NCBI GenBank assembly: GCA_900542765.1
Contig: UQOX01000017.1
Coordinates: 1-54,526 of the forward strand
Direction: 5' to 3'
DNA from: an uncultured Porphyromonadaceae bacterium
Lineage (GTDB): Bacteria; Bacteroidota; Bacteroidia; Bacteroidales; UBA11471
Length of the DNA: 54,526 nt
Position 1 is the first letter of the stretch; every line of letters begins with the position of its first letter. Of the stretch, positions 53,475 to 54,526 are shown piece after piece. The position numbers were made by a program, and so were the translations under genes. The notes under the pieces are model-generated. The model was not told where the DNA came from. It saw only the letters and a list, made by a program, of their open reading frames with translations, and did no database searches.

Positions 53475-54526
53475 TTATACTTTGGAGAAGTATGACCCGG
53501 GAAGAATTATTTTTCCGCCTACCGATAGTTTTTGAGGTAGTGTGGTGATGCATGTTTCACTCAGATCGAGGTCCCCCTTCACCGACAGGTTTTCAGGCAG
53601 GGCGGTAATGCGTGTTCCGCTCAGGTTGAGGTTTCCCTCCACCGACAGGTTTTCAGGCAGGGCGGTAATGCATGTTCCGCTCAGGTCGAGACTTTCACCT
53701 ACCGACAGGTTTTCAGGCAAGGAAGAGATGCGTGTTTCACTCAGGTCGAGATCCCCCTTGACAGATAAATTCTCAGGCAGCGTGGTGATGTGTGTTCCGC
53801 TCAGGTCGAGACTTTCACCTACCGATAGTTTTTCAGGCAGCGTAGTGATGTGAGTGTTACTCAGGTAGAGACTTCCACCCACAGATAAATTTTCGGGTAG
53901 AACGGTAATGTTGGAGTGGCTCAGGTCGAGATCCCCTTCTACCGATAAATTCTCAGGTAGCGCGGTGATGCGTGTTACGCACAGGTGGATATTTCTTATC
54001 CCGGATAAATTTTCGGGCAAGGAGGAAATGCGTGTTCTACATAGGTCGAGATCCCCTTCCACTGATAAATTTTCGGGCAAGGAGGAGATGTGTGTTCCAC
54101 ATAGGTCGAGTTTACCCTTCACCGATAAATTTTCGGGCAGCGTGGTGATGTCGGAGAATTGTAGGTCGAGATTCCCTTCCACCGATAAATTATTGGGCAA
54201 TGAAGAGATGCGTGTTCCACACAGGTTGAGATCCCCTTCTACCGAAAAATTCTCAGGCAGTGCGGTGATATCGGAGTAGCTCAGGTCGATACTTCCTCCC
54301 ACCGATAAATTTTCGGGCAGCGTGGTGATGTGTGTGCTACTCATGTCGATACTTCCTCTCACCGACAAATTTTCGGGTAGAACGGTAATGTTGGAGTGGC
54401 TCAGGTTGAGATCCCCTTCCACCGATAAATTTTCGGGCAGCGTGGTGATGTGTGTGCTACTCATGTCGATACTTCCTCTCACCGATAAATTATTGGGCAA
54501 GGAGGAGATGCGTGTTCCACACAGGT
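53475..54526 (-). CDS. Leucine-rich-repeat protein with 20-residue repeats (5' end outside window)
   Basis: At least 350 residues, open to the right edge. It consists almost only of 20-residue repeats of the type 'LPENLSVEGDLDLSGTRITA', about 17 in view, followed by a short C-terminal tail ('GKIILPGSYFSKV'). The repeat length is like that of IpaH/YopM LRRs, but the consensus is different and no E3-ligase domain is present. The N-terminus, and therefore any signal or effector domain, is outside the window. Variable residues cluster at fixed positions (GTRI/NTHI/HSNI/YSDI), as expected for a ligand-facing surface. Confidence 0.85.
   Translation of the reverse strand, partial: LCGTRISSLPNNLSVRGSIDMSSTHITTLPENLSVEGDLNLSHSNITVLPENLSVRGSIDMSSTHITTLPENLSVGGSIDLSYSDITALPENFSVEGDLNLCGTRISSLPNNLSVEGNLDLQFSDITTLPENLSVKGKLDLCGTHISSLPENLSVEGDLDLCRTRISSLPENLSGIRNIHLCVTRITALPENLSVEGDLDLSHSNITVLPENLSVGGSLYLSNTHITTLPEKLSVGESLDLSGTHITTLPENLSVKGDLDLSETRISSLPENLSVGESLDLSGTCITALPENLSVEGNLNLSGTRITALPENLSVKGDLDLSETCITTLPQKLSVGGKIILPGSYFSKV
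53521..54526 (-). repeat. Tandem 60-bp coding repeats (LRR array)
   Basis: The period is exactly 60 bp throughout. Some units are identical (54301-54360 and 54421-54480), and others match at a distance of 480 bp (53881 and 54361), showing higher-order duplication and unit exchange. Confidence 0.9.

Noticed and set aside
53521..54526. CRISPR-like regular 60-bp repeats
   Set aside because: The whole unit, including its variable part, is one open frame coding 20-residue LRRs; there are no unrelated spacers and no cas genes.

Overview
The window is chromosomal DNA from a member of the Bacteroidales. Evidence: many genes are preceded by the Bacteroidetes -7 promoter element TAnnTTTG, with no obvious Shine-Dalgarno sequences; there is a PorZ-like type IX secretion (T9SS) protein and a T9SS-type C-terminal tail on a BspA-like leucine-rich-repeat protein; and there are a TonB-dependent receptor with a carboxypeptidase-like N-terminal domain, a DUF4294 protein and a DUF2723 protein. 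Coding DNA is GC-rich and the intergenic DNA is much more AT-rich. A Barnesiella-like genus is possible, but I cannot fix the genus from sequence alone.

Left part (1-8.9 kb): the 3' end of a secreted or propeller-like protein is followed by a tightly coupled five-gene cassette. It holds one ABC ATPase and two copies of a pair made of a six-span permease-like protein and a large membrane-anchored extracytoplasmic protein. A multi-span membrane protein follows, then a BspA-type LRR protein whose repeat domain has been duplicated in frame and is identical at the DNA level over about 840 bp.

Middle (9-24.8 kb): two identical tRNA-Asn genes run on the minus strand. Divergent to them is a housekeeping run: S41 protease and Nudix hydrolase (overlapping), mutS, a U32 peptidase-family RNA-hydroxylation type protein, mnmD, a 1007-residue TPR protein coupled to an outer-membrane beta-barrel, topA, and a minus-strand dus gene.

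Centre (25-41.3 kb): leuS; a TonB-dependent receptor with a surface-lipoprotein partner; a YitT protein; XTP pyrophosphatase coupled to a PorZ-like gene; a minus-strand NAD-dependent epimerase; and a 1084-residue DUF2723 membrane glycosyltransferase-like protein.

Right part (41.3-54.5 kb): polysaccharide deacetylase, an AT-rich lipoprotein gene and nadA lead into a 2.3 kb AT-rich zone (43.7-46.0 kb) with a SpoU-family methyltransferase and a DUF4294 gene. This zone holds many DnaA-box-like 9-mers and a duplicated ~105 bp module, and strand composition changes around it (C-rich plus strand to the left, more G-rich to the right). I read it as a candidate replication origin. Further right are a radical SAM protein, a cytochrome c biogenesis and triheme peroxidase operon (ResB, CcsA, CCP), a CNNM/CBS transporter with a long structured leader, a PH-domain protein, a WYL regulator, and at the window edge a minus-strand cluster: a 60-bp-periodic LRR gene (cut by the edge), a tiny ORF and a 77-residue Asp-box-like protein. 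No integrase, transposase, CRISPR array or rRNA was seen.
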